64,000 nucleotides of DNA from Uliginosibacterium flavum (GCF_040566545.1 NZ_JBEWZI010000006.1:156814-220813); one strand, 5' to 3'; positions 48,661 through 59,605 are shown, counted from the stretch's first letter. The notes: a model not told the origin generated them from the letters alone. Numbers and translations are program-made.

Positions 48661-49611
48661 TTAGCGGGCTGCCCTGGAATTTTTCTGAGTGCTAACCGGA
48701 CAAATTCCGGTTTTCGGATCGTAGGGATTGAACCAGAGTTCCTTGCGCTGCAGCGGCGTCTTGTCCGAGAGGAACGGGTTTTCGATATGGAAAACCCGCC
48801 GCGAACAGAAATTCGCACGCTTGATCATCTCGGCATGGTAGTTCATGACCATTTTTAGCAAAGTCCCGTCGTGCACCATGGACTCCAGACCCTCCGTCAG
48901 GCGCTGATGCAGACGCGGTGCCTTGGGCGACACGAAAACATAGCCGGGAAGCGGGAACTCGACCACCAGATCACGCTCGATGAGCAGATCTGGATTGGCC
49001 TTGCTGCGATCATCGTATTCCACGAAGACCTCATTCATGCCACGCGGAAAGTAATCAACCCGTTCCGCCGTCAGCATTTTCAGCAGCGGCTCGAAATTTT
49101 CGCCCCGCACCGTATTGAAACCGTTGGCATCCAGCACCTTGCGTGAAGACCACGCAGCGCCCACGCCTACGCGCAATGCCTTCAGCTGATCCAGCGTCTG
49201 CACGGCCGAGATGCGTGCTTGTGCATTGCGATGCGTCAAGGCGATGCGGTAATTGGACAAACCCATGTCAGTCGGAATCCAAATCGGCAGTAATTGCTGC
49301 TCCCAACGGGGCTGGCTGGCCATCACCGTGGTATTGAATTTCTCCCCGTCGATCATATCCAGCAGCAGGCGTTCGCGCCCACCCCTGCCCGCACTGACTT
49401 CGATGCGATAAGGGCCGAATTTTTTCTGCGTGCGCCGCATCGCTTCTGTCAGCACCTGATTGGTGTAGTCGTTGCGGCGTTCAACGCCCACGTCCTGGCG
49501 CTGACGGCGCAGCACATCTTCAGCCTTTACTGACGGTACGCTGATCAAACCCAGCAGCGTCAGCAGACCCAAAAGGAGCTGACGACCTGCATTTTCGCCA
49601 AACAATCTCAA
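48661..49611 (-). CDS. periplasmic solute-binding protein, family 3-like
   Basis: A protein of about 316 residues with a signal peptide (RQLLLGLLTLLGLISVPSVKA) and a binding-protein fold. RERLLLDMIDGEKFNTTVM, NAQARISAVQTLDQLKALRVGVGAAWSSRKVLDANGFNTV and FPRGMNEVFVEY indicate the amino-acid-type (SBP_bac_3) family, possibly a sensory or orphan relative. No transporter subunits are adjacent. The start is probably TTG at 49611, preceded by GGAG; GTG at 49614 is the alternative. It is divergent from recQ. Confidence 0.78.
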   Translation of the reverse strand: MRLFGENAGRQLLLGLLTLLGLISVPSVKAEDVLRRQRQDVGVERRNDYTNQVLTEAMRRTQKKFGPYRIEVSAGRGGRERLLLDMIDGEKFNTTVMASQPRWEQQLLPIWIPTDMGLSNYRIALTHRNAQARISAVQTLDQLKALRVGVGAAWSSRKVLDANGFNTVRGENFEPLLKMLTAERVDYFPRGMNEVFVEYDDRSKANPDLLIERDLVVEFPLPGYVFVSPKAPRLHQRLTEGLESMVHDGTLLKMVMNYHAEMIKRANFCSRRVFHIENPFLSDKTPLQRKELWFNPYDPKTGICPVSTQKNSRAAR

Positions 49612-49757
49612 CACACTCTCCTGACTTGAATCGCCGCTATCGCAAGATGCAGCTGCGCACAAACAGCCCGGAACAATCAGCCTGCAAGGGTAAGGCCTGG
49701 GCTGTTACAAAAGAAGCCGCTGAATGGGCAGCACACTCTGGCAAAATACGCCCCGCG

Positions 49758-51575
<1,818 letters not shown>

Positions 51576-51580
51576 CAAAG

Positions 51581-51690
51581 GCCTGAAGAACCGCATCCGG
51601 CGGACTTCTTCAGGCGGCATGCCTGCACAAGTCCGCTCTATGCGGCTATCCAGACACATCGGCTGCAAAGCCTTTCTGCATGCGGCTCTC
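51581..51690. repeat. intergenic hairpin repeat, copy
   Basis: A perfect 10-bp stem GCCTGAAGAA (51581-51590) / TTCTTCAGGC (51606-51615) lies 5 bases after the recQ stop, followed by GGCATGCCTGCACAAGTCCG and ATGCGGCTCTCC. It could double as the recQ terminator. Confidence 0.8.
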
Positions 51691-51734
51691 CACCCTGCCT
51701 CCTATTTGCCACGCCCAGCCCTTACAATCGCACC

Positions 51735-52766
51735 ATGCATCGCCAACTTGATCAACGCGCCAAACTCCTGCTGAAAACCCTCGTCGAGCATTACATTGCC
51801 GACGGGCAGCCGGTGGGGTCGCGCGTGCTCTCGCGGCAATCCGGGCTGGAACTGTCGCCCGCCACGATCCGCAACGTGATGTCGGATCTGGAAGAGCTGG
51901 GCCTGATCGCCAGCCCGCACACCTCGGCCGGGCGCATCCCGACCGCGCGCGGCTATCGCCTCTTCGTCGACACCCTGCTCACCGTCAAGCCGCTGGCGCA
52001 GACCGAGGTGCGCGAGCTGCAATCGCACATCCACCGTGACGAGCCGCGTCGCGTGCTGAGCGCCGCCTCAAGCCTGCTCTCGGAGCTGACCAATTTCGCC
52101 GGCATCGTTGCCGCGCCGCGCCGCGAAGTCACCAAGATCCGCCAGATCGAATTCGTCAGCCTGTCGGACACCCGCGTGCTGCTGATCATCGTCACCATGA
52201 ATGGCGACGTGCAGAACCGCATCCTGTTTACCCAGCGTCCCTACACCAGCTCGGAACTGATCTCCGCCGCGAACTATCTGAACCATCACTGCGCCGGCCT
52301 GGGCTTCCATGAAATGGTCGAACACCTGCGCGGCGAGCTGACCCAGTTGCAACAGAACATGACCGAGCTGATGAACGCGGCGATCAGCGTCGGCCAGGAA
52401 GCCATGGGGGCGCAAAGCGACAACTACCTGATCTCGGGCGAACACAAACTGCTCGAAGTGGACGACATGTCCTCCAACATGAGCCGCCTGCGCGAGCTGT
52501 TCCGCATGTTCGAACAGAAATCCGGTCTGGTGCAGTTGCTGGATATCTCCAACCGCGCCGAAGGCGTACAGCTCTTCATTGGCGGCGAATCCGGCATGAG
52601 CCCGCTGGATGAATGCAGCGTGGTCACCGCGCCGTATGAAGTCGACGGCGAAGTCGTCGGCACCATCGCTGTGATCGGCCCGACGCGCATGGCCTACGAG
52701 CGCGTGATCCCGATTGTGGATATCACGGCGCGGCTGCTTTCCAGCGCGCTGTCAAACAAAGACTGA
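51735..52766 (+). CDS. hrcA: heat-inducible transcriptional repressor HrcA
   Basis: A 343-residue repressor of CIRCE-controlled chaperone genes. The N-terminal winged helix reads LDQRAKLLLKTLVEHYIADGQPVGSRVL, SPATIRNVMSDLEELGL and SPHTSAGRIPTARGYRLFVD, all standard HrcA. The C-terminal GAF-like domain ends VVGTIAVIGPTRMAYERVIPIVD. No CIRCE element and no grpE/dnaK genes lie in the window, so its targets are elsewhere. It probably forms an operon with the following genes (10-base gap). Confidence 0.97.
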   Translation: MHRQLDQRAKLLLKTLVEHYIADGQPVGSRVLSRQSGLELSPATIRNVMSDLEELGLIASPHTSAGRIPTARGYRLFVDTLLTVKPLAQTEVRELQSHIHRDEPRRVLSAASSLLSELTNFAGIVAAPRREVTKIRQIEFVSLSDTRVLLIIVTMNGDVQNRILFTQRPYTSSELISAANYLNHHCAGLGFHEMVEHLRGELTQLQQNMTELMNAAISVGQEAMGAQSDNYLISGEHKLLEVDDMSSNMSRLRELFRMFEQKSGLVQLLDISNRAEGVQLFIGGESGMSPLDECSVVTAPYEVDGEVVGTIAVIGPTRMAYERVIPIVDITARLLSSALSNKD

Positions 52767-52776
52767 CATTCTCGCG

Positions 52777-53112
52777 ATGCACCCAGCCAAAGTCCGTCGC
52801 GAGAATGTTCGAACCCTCACCGACCTGCCCAATATCGGCCCGGCACTCGCCCGCCGACTGGCGCTGATCGGCGTCACCAGCCCGGCGCAATTGCTCGGTC
52901 AATGCCCCTATGCGCTGTTTGAAGATCTGTGCGAGCGCACTCAAACTCGCGAAGACCCCTGCGTGCTCGATACTTTCATTTCCCTTACCCGTTTCATGGC
53001 TGGTGAGCCGGCGCAAGCCTGGTGGGCGTACACGACTGAACGCAAACTGCATCAGCAACAAGAATCGGCCAAACTCTGGCCACCCAATTCAACGTCTGCT
53101 TCGCGGAGCTAG
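52777..53112 (+). CDS. Cdd1/pathogenicity-locus family helix-hairpin-helix protein
   Basis: A 111-residue protein matching the Cdd1 (pathogenicity locus) family: LTDLPNIGPALARRLALIGVTSPAQLLG is a helix-hairpin-helix unit, followed by CPYALFEDLCERTQTREDPCVLDTFISLTRFMAGEPAQ and WWAYTTERK. The HhH suggests DNA binding, but function is unknown. The ATG at 52777 is taken because the conserved region begins soon after. It lies between hrcA and hemH. Confidence 0.85.
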   Translation: MHPAKVRRENVRTLTDLPNIGPALARRLALIGVTSPAQLLGQCPYALFEDLCERTQTREDPCVLDTFISLTRFMAGEPAQAWWAYTTERKLHQQQESAKLWPPNSTSASRS

Positions 53113-53121
53113 CCTTTCACA

Positions 53122-54228
53122 ATGTCCTCTGACCACTTCCTCCCCGAGCCCAAATTCGAACACGGCACGCCACCACGCATCGGCGTGCTGCTGATCAATT
53201 TGGGCACCCCCGCCGAGCCGACCGCCCAAGCCGTGCGACCCTACCTGAAGCAATTCCTCTCAGATCCGCGCGTAGTCGAAATTCCGCGCGCGATCTGGTG
53301 GCTGATCCTCAACGGCATCATCCTGAATACCCGCCCCAGGAAATCCGCCGAGAAATACGCCAAGATCTGGAGCAAGGAAGGCTCGCCGCTGCGTGTGCAT
53401 ACCGAACGCCAGGCCAAGCTGCTGCAAGGCTATCTGCTCAAGGCCGGCTTCCCGGATTTGCCGGTGGATTACGCCATGCGCTACGGTCAGCCGGATGTCG
53501 AAGGCGCGCTGATGCGCCTGAAGGCGCGCAACTGCACGCGCATCCTGGTCTTGCCGCTGTACCCGCAATACGCCGCCAGCACCACCGCCAGCGCCTTTGA
53601 CGGCGTCGCCAGCGCCGCTGCGAAAATCCGCAATCTGCCGGAACTGCGTTTCGTGCGCAGCTTCCACGACCATCCAGACTACATCCGCGCCCTCGGTCAG
53701 CGCATGGCCCGTCATTGGGAAACGCAGGGCGGCACGCCCGACAAGGTAGTGATGAGCTTTCACGGCTTGCCGCGCTTCTCGCTCGACAGGGGCGACCCCT
53801 ACCACTGCGAGTGTCACAAGACCGCGCGTCTGCTGGCCGAATACCTTGCGCTTAAACCGGAGCAGTATGTGGTGACTTTCCAGTCCCGCTTCGGCCGCGC
53901 CGAATGGCTCAAACCCTATACCGAGCCCACGCTGGTGGCGCTGGCAAAAGAAGGCGTGAAAACTATTGACGTGATCTGCCCCGGCTTCGTGTCAGACTGT
54001 CTGGAGACGCTCGAAGAGATCGCACTGGAATGCAAGGCCGCCTTCCTCTCGGCCGGCGGCAAGGAATTCCGTTACGTGCCCTGCCTGAACGAAGATCCCG
54101 AGTTCATCGGCGCACTGCGCAATATCACGCAAACTCACATGCAGGACTGGCTTGCCAGCCCTGCTCCATCCGCAACAGAACTAGCCGCCAGTGCGGCCCG
54201 TGCCCTATCACTTGGATCAAAATCATGA
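53122..54228 (+). CDS. hemH: ferrochelatase HemH
   Basis: A 368-residue ferrochelatase inserting ferrous iron into protoporphyrin IX, the last haem step. GVLLINLGTPAEPTAQAVRPYLKQFLSDPRVVEIP is the characteristic opening. The active-site His is in MSFHGLPRFSLDRGDPYHCECHKTA, and the substrate-binding segment is QSRFGRAEWLKPYTEPTL with PGFVSDCLETLEEIA near the end. Its stop overlaps the next gene by 4 bases. Confidence 0.97.
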   Translation: MSSDHFLPEPKFEHGTPPRIGVLLINLGTPAEPTAQAVRPYLKQFLSDPRVVEIPRAIWWLILNGIILNTRPRKSAEKYAKIWSKEGSPLRVHTERQAKLLQGYLLKAGFPDLPVDYAMRYGQPDVEGALMRLKARNCTRILVLPLYPQYAASTTASAFDGVASAAAKIRNLPELRFVRSFHDHPDYIRALGQRMARHWETQGGTPDKVVMSFHGLPRFSLDRGDPYHCECHKTARLLAEYLALKPEQYVVTFQSRFGRAEWLKPYTEPTLVALAKEGVKTIDVICPGFVSDCLETLEEIALECKAAFLSAGGKEFRYVPCLNEDPEFIGALRNITQTHMQDWLASPAPSATELAASAARALSLGSKS

Positions 54229-54587
54229 TGACTATACTGCGCTGGGCCCTGAATGCCGGCGCCCTGATGCTGCTGCCGGAGATCGTTACCGCGATCCAGG
54301 TGCGCAGCCTCACCGCCGCGCTGGTCGCGGCCATCGTCATCGGCCTGCTCAATACCCTGATCCGTCCGCTGCTCCTGCTGCTGACCCTGCCGATTACTGT
54401 CCTCACCCTCGGCTTGTTCATCCTGGTGATCAACGCCCTGCTGTTCTGGGTCGCCTCAGGTCTGGTCAAAGGCTTCTTCGTCCCCGATTTCTGGGCGGCG
54501 ATGCTCGGCGCACTGGTCTACAGCATCCTGACCTGGCTGGTCGATCTCGCACTGGGCGACAAACAGGCCCACATGCGGCGGCGCTAA
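54225..54587 (+). CDS. phage holin family 4-like membrane protein (DUF of PF04020 type)
   Basis: A 120-residue protein with four hydrophobic segments (LNAGALMLLPEIVTAIQV, LVAAIVIGLLNTLIRPLLLLLTLPIT, LGLFILVINALLFWVASGLV, AAMLGALVYSILTWLVDLAL). The NTLIRPLLxLLTLPxTxLTLGLF pattern identifies the family often called phage holin IV or Mycobacterium 4 TMS. There is no phage context; it is translationally coupled to hemH (ATGA), as in related bacteria. Function unknown. Confidence 0.87.
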   Translation: MMTILRWALNAGALMLLPEIVTAIQVRSLTAALVAAIVIGLLNTLIRPLLLLLTLPITVLTLGLFILVINALLFWVASGLVKGFFVPDFWAAMLGALVYSILTWLVDLALGDKQAHMRRR

Positions 54588-54840
54588 GAGCGCCGTCACG
54601 ATCCTGACTCCAAGTGCTTTCTGAGAGGCACCCATCACGCGAGTGCAGCCCGGAATGGCTCGGCCCCCGAGCAAAGCGGGTCTGCCGCTGCCGGCAAACA
54701 GGTTTGCGCCGAGTTTCAGCGACGGGATGACGAGTGCGCCGCCGCTGTAGCACATGACATACAAGCGCTCGATATCACAAGCGCGCTGACGTAGGTGCGC
54801 GCATCGACTACGCTGGAAGCTCCCCGCCCCGGAGAACGCC

Positions 54841-55143
54841 ATGCGCCCCGCCAGACTCGACGACGCCGCCGTAATCACAGCCCTTGAAGCACTTAATCAG
54901 CACTGCGCACAGGCTTGGACCATCGAAGACGGCAAGCTGCAGAAGAGCTTTCGTTTTCACGATTTCCGCGAAGCTTTCGCCTTCATGACCCGTGTTGCCG
55001 AAAGCGCGGAGGCTCTCAATCACCATCCGGAATGGCGCAATGTTTACAACCGGGTACAGGTAAGTCTCAGCACCCATGATGCCAGCGGCCTCACCGAACT
55101 GGATTTCCAGTTGGCGAGGGCGATGGAGGACGCGACACATTGA
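54841..55143 (+). CDS. phhB: 4a-hydroxytetrahydrobiopterin dehydratase (pterin carbinolamine dehydratase)
   Basis: A 100-residue PCD/DCoH protein. The active-site pattern is FHDFREAFAFMTRVAESAEALNHHPEWRNVYNRVQVSLSTHDASGLTELD, with EALNHHPEW the family signature. It dehydrates 4a-hydroxytetrahydrobiopterin, recycling the cofactor of phenylalanine hydroxylase; no hydroxylase gene is adjacent. It is preceded by GCCCCGGAGAACGCC with a GGAG box. Confidence 0.92.
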   Translation: MRPARLDDAAVITALEALNQHCAQAWTIEDGKLQKSFRFHDFREAFAFMTRVAESAEALNHHPEWRNVYNRVQVSLSTHDASGLTELDFQLARAMEDATH

Positions 55144-55254
55144 ACCACCCCGCCATCCATCCGGACCAGCCGCCATTTGCGCCCCGCTCAGCGCATCGCC
55201 CATTTGAGGGCGGCTAGACTTCGCGCTCCGCCGCCCTAGCCAAACAAGAACACC

Positions 55255-55704
55255 ATGAGCACCGAAGAAATAAACGTCGCAGCTTTCCTCAGATTCATCC
55301 GCTACGCCGAACATCAGAGCGACGACGACAAGGTGTATTTCCTCCTCTACGGCGGTCAGCAACGGTTCACCGACACCAACCTGCACCCCAACAAAGCCAT
55401 CACAGCCTGGGGTCACACCTCCACCGCGGCAGGCGCCTACCAGATTCTCTATAGCACCTGGAAAGAGGCCAAGGACAAGGGCGTCGTCATCGATTTCTCC
55501 AAAGCATCGCAGGACAAACTCGCCATCAGCAAGCTGCGCAGCCGCCGCGCACTCTCCTACATCGAGGCCGGCGACATCGACCGCGCCATCCCCCTTCTGC
55601 GCAACGAATGGACTTCCATGCCCGGTGCTAAACAGTCCGCAATGAGCATGAGCACGGCTCACGAACTGTTCAAAAAATACGTTGCGGAGCTCGGCGGAAA
55701 ATGA
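55255..55704 (+). CDS. lambda-lysozyme-like muramidase (GH104 type)
   Basis: A 149-residue protein resembling phage lambda endolysin R, a lytic transglycosylase. The likely catalytic Glu19 in FIRYAEHQ lies at the same residue number as in lambda R. FTDTNLHPNKAITAWGHTSTAAGAYQILYSTWKEA and QDKLAISKLRSRRALSYIEAGDIDRAI follow the lambda pattern, ending NEWTSMPGA. There is no signal peptide and no holin or phage gene nearby. The next gene overlaps it by 4 bases and encodes an exported protein, the layout of a peptidoglycan-targeting effector with its periplasmic immunity protein. That role is inferred. Confidence 0.82.
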   Translation: MSTEEINVAAFLRFIRYAEHQSDDDKVYFLLYGGQQRFTDTNLHPNKAITAWGHTSTAAGAYQILYSTWKEAKDKGVVIDFSKASQDKLAISKLRSRRALSYIEAGDIDRAIPLLRNEWTSMPGAKQSAMSMSTAHELFKKYVAELGGK

Positions 55705-56243
55705 AAGCCGCCCACATCCTCGTGCTGAGCTGCACGCTCATATTTCCTGCCGGCGCGGCAATCGCACAGCAGCAGGCCACACTGCAACGCAGCGGCCACC
55801 TGCAATGCGGCCCTGCGCAACTCGACGCCGAAACCCGATACCTCGACCTGCCGGATCAAGCGCGCCAAGTGCTGGCACAAAGCCTGTCGCTCACCAACAC
55901 AACTACGGGAAGCACCAGACGGCTCAAACACGATGCGCGGCCACTGCGTCAGCCATTCCTCAAGCACACGCCCGTACTGGATGCTGCCGTCACCGGCTGG
56001 GCCTGCCTCGAAAACAGCGTTGGCAAGCCCTACATCTACCTCAGCTACACCTGCATCGAAAGCCCATCCCGCCCGACATGCGTAGGCAATCTGCGCGAAT
56101 GGGCTCGCCTTTTCGACACCGCCGGCAAGCCGCTCAACGCACACGCCCCGCGCAGTGGCCAGCGCATAGCCGCATTGATGAAGAAGCTCGACCTGAGCCG
56201 CCACCTCAGCGCAGGCGTTTCCTTGCAGGATATTGACGAATAA
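55701..56243 (+). CDS. exported partner of the muramidase, possible immunity protein
   Basis: A 180-residue protein with a signal peptide (MKAAHILVLSCTLIFPAGAAIA) and four cysteines in the mature part (LQCGPAQ, GWACLEN, YTCIES, PTCVGN), suggesting disulfides in the periplasm. I do not recognise the family. Its start overlaps the muramidase stop (ATGA), so the two are made together. A periplasmic inhibitor protecting the cell against the muramidase is the simplest explanation; a lysis-accessory or envelope protein is possible. Confidence 0.7.
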   Translation: MKAAHILVLSCTLIFPAGAAIAQQQATLQRSGHLQCGPAQLDAETRYLDLPDQARQVLAQSLSLTNTTTGSTRRLKHDARPLRQPFLKHTPVLDAAVTGWACLENSVGKPYIYLSYTCIESPSRPTCVGNLREWARLFDTAGKPLNAHAPRSGQRIAALMKKLDLSRHLSAGVSLQDIDE

Positions 56244-56277
56244 GGCGCTCTGTCCGGAATTGATCAATCGGCACAAA

Positions 56278-56300
56278 AAAGCCGCGACACGCGCGGCTTT
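56278..56300. terminator. terminator between convergent genes
   Basis: A 9-bp stem AAAGCCGCG/CGCGGCTTT with a 5-base loop. On the minus strand it is followed by TTTGTGCC after the paired T's, so it should end the NfeD/SPFH transcript; it may also act on the plus strand. Confidence 0.75.
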
Positions 56301-56384
56301 CCGGTGGGCAGCCCGATCACACCCAGGCCGCAGCACAAATTCCGCCGGAACCGCGTCTTGCACGCGGCCCCGGCTGCAGGCGAA

Positions 56385-57296
56385 TCAATCGCGCTGCGAC
56401 TGCATCATCTTCATTGCCGAGGTGATCAGCGCCGACACTTCGGTCATGTTGCTCGGCACGATCAGCGTCGACTTGGCGCCGGCCGCCACCTTGGAATACG
56501 CATCCACGGCGCGTTCAGCCACTTTCAACTGCACCGCTTCCGTACCGCCGGGCTGGCGGATCGCTGCAGCGATCCGCTCAATGGCCTGCGCAGTTGCCTC
56601 CGCCACAGCCAGAATCGATTGCGCATCACCTTGCGCCTTATTGATCACGGCCTGCTTCTCGCCTTCCGAACGGGCGATGAAGGCTTCGCGCTCGCCGGTG
56701 GCGATGTTGATCTGCTCCTGACGACGGCCTTCCGAGGCCGCAATCAGCGCGCGCTTTTCACGCTCGGCAGTAATCTGTTGCTGCATCGCGTGGAGGATTT
56801 CCTTGGGCGGTGTCAGATCCTTGATCTCGTAGCGCAGCACCTTCACGCCCCAGTTCAGCGCCGCTTCATCAATCGCCTGCACGACCTGCGAATTGATGAT
56901 GTCGCGCTCCTCAAAAGTCTTGTCCAGCTCCAGCTTGCCGATCACCGAACGTAGCGAGGTTTGCGCCAGTTGCGAAATCGCCACGATGTAATCGCTGGAG
57001 CCATAGCTCGCACGCATCGCATCCGTCACCTGGAAATAAAGGATGCCGTCGACCTGCAACTGCGTGTTGTCGCGCGTGATACAGATCTGGCTCGCAATAT
57101 CCAGCGGGATTTCTTTCAGCACATGCTTGTAAGCCACACGATCAATGAAGGGCACCAGAAAATTCAGGCCCGGCATCAACGTGCCGTTGTACTTGCCCAG
57201 ACGCTCGATCACCCAGGCGTGCTGCTGGGGAACAACCTTGACCGTCTTCATGACGAAGATGATGGCCACCACGAACAATACGATTGCAATTTCCAT
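56385..57296 (-). CDS. SPFH/band-7 membrane protein (QmcA/paraslipin-like)
   Basis: A 303-residue protein with one N-terminal membrane helix (IAIVLFVVAIIFVMKTVKVV) and a band-7 domain: QQHAWVIERLGKYNGTLMPGLNFLVPFIDRVAYKH, then RSVIGKLELDKTFEERDIINSQVV and the helical EREKRALIAASEGRRQEQINIATGE-type coiled coil. Such proteins form membrane scaffolds and partner with NfeD proteins. The nfeD-like gene lies 30 bases upstream on the same strand, confirming the usual pairing. Confidence 0.95.
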   Translation of the reverse strand: MEIAIVLFVVAIIFVMKTVKVVPQQHAWVIERLGKYNGTLMPGLNFLVPFIDRVAYKHVLKEIPLDIASQICITRDNTQLQVDGILYFQVTDAMRASYGSSDYIVAISQLAQTSLRSVIGKLELDKTFEERDIINSQVVQAIDEAALNWGVKVLRYEIKDLTPPKEILHAMQQQITAEREKRALIAASEGRRQEQINIATGEREAFIARSEGEKQAVINKAQGDAQSILAVAEATAQAIERIAAAIRQPGGTEAVQLKVAERAVDAYSKVAAGAKSTLIVPSNMTEVSALITSAMKMMQSQRD

Positions 57297-57326
57297 TGAG
57301 CTCTCCTTTTGATCCGACTCGATTGA

Positions 57327-57749
57327 TTACAACTTCTTGATAAGCAGACGGCTACCCACGACTTCTTCAATCTGGTGCATGCCGGGCGTCGGCGTCTCGC
57401 CTGTCACCGGCATAGCCACCCAGTTCGCGCCCCGATACTTCACCTGCGCCGTGCCATCTGTCGCCCAGGCATCCACCATCACACGGGCGCCGACATCCAG
57501 ATTGCCATCAGTCTTGCTGAGCGGATTTTTCGCCGCTGCTGCCTTGCGATAAAAACGCAAAGCCACCGACAAACCACCACCCAGCAACGCAGCCACGGCG
57601 ATCTGGAAAGGCAGCGAAACCCCCAGATGCGCCGCAATCGCCGCGCCGATCAATCCCGCCGAAACCATCAGCAAATAAAAAGTGCCGGTCAATAATTCCG
57701 CCCCGACAACCAAGCCCGCCAGCACCCACCAGATAGTTGAATCAGTCAT
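57327..57749 (-). CDS. NfeD-like membrane protein
   Basis: A 140-residue NfeD short form. Three membrane segments (IWWVLAGLVVGAELLTGTFYLLMVSAGLIGAAIAAHLG, LPFQIAVAALLGGGLSVAL) are followed by an OB-fold domain (DGNLDVGARVMVDAWATDGTAQVKYRGANWVAMPV). It is co-transcribed with the SPFH gene and is thought to bind its partner's N-terminal region. Confidence 0.92.
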   Translation of the reverse strand: MTDSTIWWVLAGLVVGAELLTGTFYLLMVSAGLIGAAIAAHLGVSLPFQIAVAALLGGGLSVALRFYRKAAAAKNPLSKTDGNLDVGARVMVDAWATDGTAQVKYRGANWVAMPVTGETPTPGMHQIEEVVGSRLLIKKL

Positions 57750-58231
57750 TTTTCACCTGATTTATTGACACGAATGAATGGCAGGAGCTGCGCTCGAACC
57801 CGCATCCTGCGAACCCCGGCCAGTATACGCACATTCCCACGGAATACCGCAGCGCAGGGTGGTCCCACGGGTTTGAACGCTAGCAAAGGGCTTTGCCGAG
57901 CACGCTCCACAGGGCAGCAAAAATCTTTACGCCCTGCCTGAAGAGCCTCTACGGGCGGGCGTCTTCAAGCAGTCCGGCCTGCGAGAAAGGCGGGGAGCGG
58001 CTCTTCGGCCAGGTGTTAAAAAACAGCCGAATTCTGCCGGATCGTATGTTTTTGCCAAGCCGGAAATTCTCAAAATGGTGCAATCCAGGACATTGTTTCC
58101 GAATGCACTCCACGGACTCTGGCAAATGCTGCGCAGTTCCTTGACCCCGCATATTTTGTAGGCCATATTCCTATAGCGATCAGGCGAAATCGTCCTGTTC
58201 GTATACAAAATACAATTACAGGAGACAAAAA
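57750..58231. promoter_or_regulatory. upstream region of pectate lyase 2 with a hairpin repeat
   Basis: No gene is supported. A hairpin-family copy spans about 57935-58013 (GCCTGAAGAGCCTCTACGGG, GGCGTCTTCAAGCAG, GGAGCGGCTCTTCGGCC). Close to the lyase start is TTCGTATACAAA (about 58198-58209), containing the palindrome GTATAC, a possible operator or -10 region. The leader ends CAGGAGACAAAAA before the ATG, identical to pectate lyase 1. Confidence 0.45.
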
Positions 58232-59605
58232 ATGATTCGCAAAATCACTGCGGGCTTCTTCGCCTGCATGCTGGCCGGTGGCGCGCAAGCGGCTGCTGAC
58301 GCCCCCTCAGGCTGGGTCAAGTGTGCCCAACCTGGCGGCACCTGCAACATGACGGGCACTCACCAAACCACGCTGGGCAAATCCGGCGTGTTCGCGCCGA
58401 CAGTCGTTCGCACCGGCTCATTTGCCTGCTCAACGGCCAATTTCCCCGGTGCTCCCAATCCGTCGGCCTGGTGTTCTTACAACCCGGCCGTCGCATCGTC
58501 CAGCTCCAGCAGCTCGTCCTCCAGTAGCTCTTCTTCGAGCAGCTCCAGCAGCTCCAGCAGCTCATCGTCGTCCGGCAGCTCTTCATCAAGCTCGTCTTCA
58601 TCCAGCAGCTCAGGCGGTTCAAGCTCCAGCGGCAAGGGCCAGGTCGGCTTCTCGACGCAGAATGGTGGCACGACCGGCGGCGCTGGCGGCGCTACCGTCA
58701 CTGTCTCTACCGGCACCCAGCTGAACGCGGCTCTCTGCGGTCGCGCGGCGGTCAGCACACCGATCATCATTCGCGTAAATGGCACCATCAACCATGGCAA
58801 CACCACCAAGGTCAGCGGCAGCTGCAACACCGCAGCCGATGTCATCGATCTCAAGGGCGTCAGCAACATCACCCTGATCGGCGTTGGCAGTGCAGCCCTG
58901 TTCGACCAGATCGGCATTCACATTCGCGAGGCACGCAACATCATCATCCAGAACGTGCATGTGCGTAATGTGAAGAAGTCCGGCTCGCCGATCTCCAATG
59001 GCGGTGACGCCATCAGCATGGAGTCCAACGTATCCAATGTCTGGGTTGACCACGTTACGCTCGAAGCCTCCGGCGGCGAATCGCAGGGCTACGACGGCCT
59101 GTTTGATATGAAAGCCAACACCAAGTACGTCACTCTGTCCTGGAGCCACCTGAAGAACTCCGAACGCGGCGGCCTGGTTGGTTCAGGTGATGGCGATAGC
59201 GGCAACGGCCCGGTGACCTTCCATCATAACCACTATCAGAACCTGAACTCGCGCGTACCGCTGTTGCGTCATGCCACCGCGCATGCCTACAACAACTACT
59301 ACAACGGGATTGTCGAATCCGGCATGAACCCGCGTATCGGCGGCAAGATCAAGGCCGAAAACAACTACTTCACCAACGCTCAGAACCCGATCGGCACCTT
59401 CTACACCGACGACATGGGCTATTGGCAAGTAAGTGGCAATGTCTTCGCAGCCGGCGTCACCTGGCTGACCGGCGACAAGTTGCATCCGGCTGGCCCGAAC
59501 GTAGTTTCGACCACCTCGATCACCATTCCATATGCCTACACGCTGGATAGCGCAGCAAACACGCCCACCATCGTGACGAGTGGCGCTGGTGTAGGACGCA
59601 TCTAA
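58232..59605 (+). CDS. secreted pectate lyase (PL1) with N-terminal Cys module and polyserine linker
   Basis: A 457-residue extracellular PL1 pectate lyase. Residues 1-21 are a signal peptide. Residues 24-86 are the Cys module also found at the C-terminus of the lyase at 6680 (WVKCAQPGGTCNMTG, FACSTANF, WCSYNP). A serine-rich linker spans 89-133 (26, 12 and 4 Ser separated by Gly). The catalytic beta-helix covers about 138-457, with GGDAISMESNVSNVWVDH (257-274), DGLFDMKANTKYVTLSWS, VTFHHNHYQNLNSRVPLLR (Arg341/Arg346) and AHAYNNYYNG. The catalytic domain is clearly different from lyase 1 outside these motifs, so the pair is not a recent duplication. A strong terminator follows. Confidence 0.93.
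   Translation: MIRKITAGFFACMLAGGAQAAADAPSGWVKCAQPGGTCNMTGTHQTTLGKSGVFAPTVVRTGSFACSTANFPGAPNPSAWCSYNPAVASSSSSSSSSSSSSSSSSSSSSSSSSSGSSSSSSSSSSSSGGSSSSGKGQVGFSTQNGGTTGGAGGATVTVSTGTQLNAALCGRAAVSTPIIIRVNGTINHGNTTKVSGSCNTAADVIDLKGVSNITLIGVGSAALFDQIGIHIREARNIIIQNVHVRNVKKSGSPISNGGDAISMESNVSNVWVDHVTLEASGGESQGYDGLFDMKANTKYVTLSWSHLKNSERGGLVGSGDGDSGNGPVTFHHNHYQNLNSRVPLLRHATAHAYNNYYNGIVESGMNPRIGGKIKAENNYFTNAQNPIGTFYTDDMGYWQVSGNVFAAGVTWLTGDKLHPAGPNVVSTTSITIPYAYTLDSAANTPTIVTSGAGVGRI

Noticed and set aside
54225..55704. Prophage lysis cassette (holin-like gene plus lambda-type lysozyme)
   Set aside because: The holin-like gene is coupled to hemH, a PCD gene lies between, and no structural, integrase or spanin genes are present. 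The holin name is only a family label.
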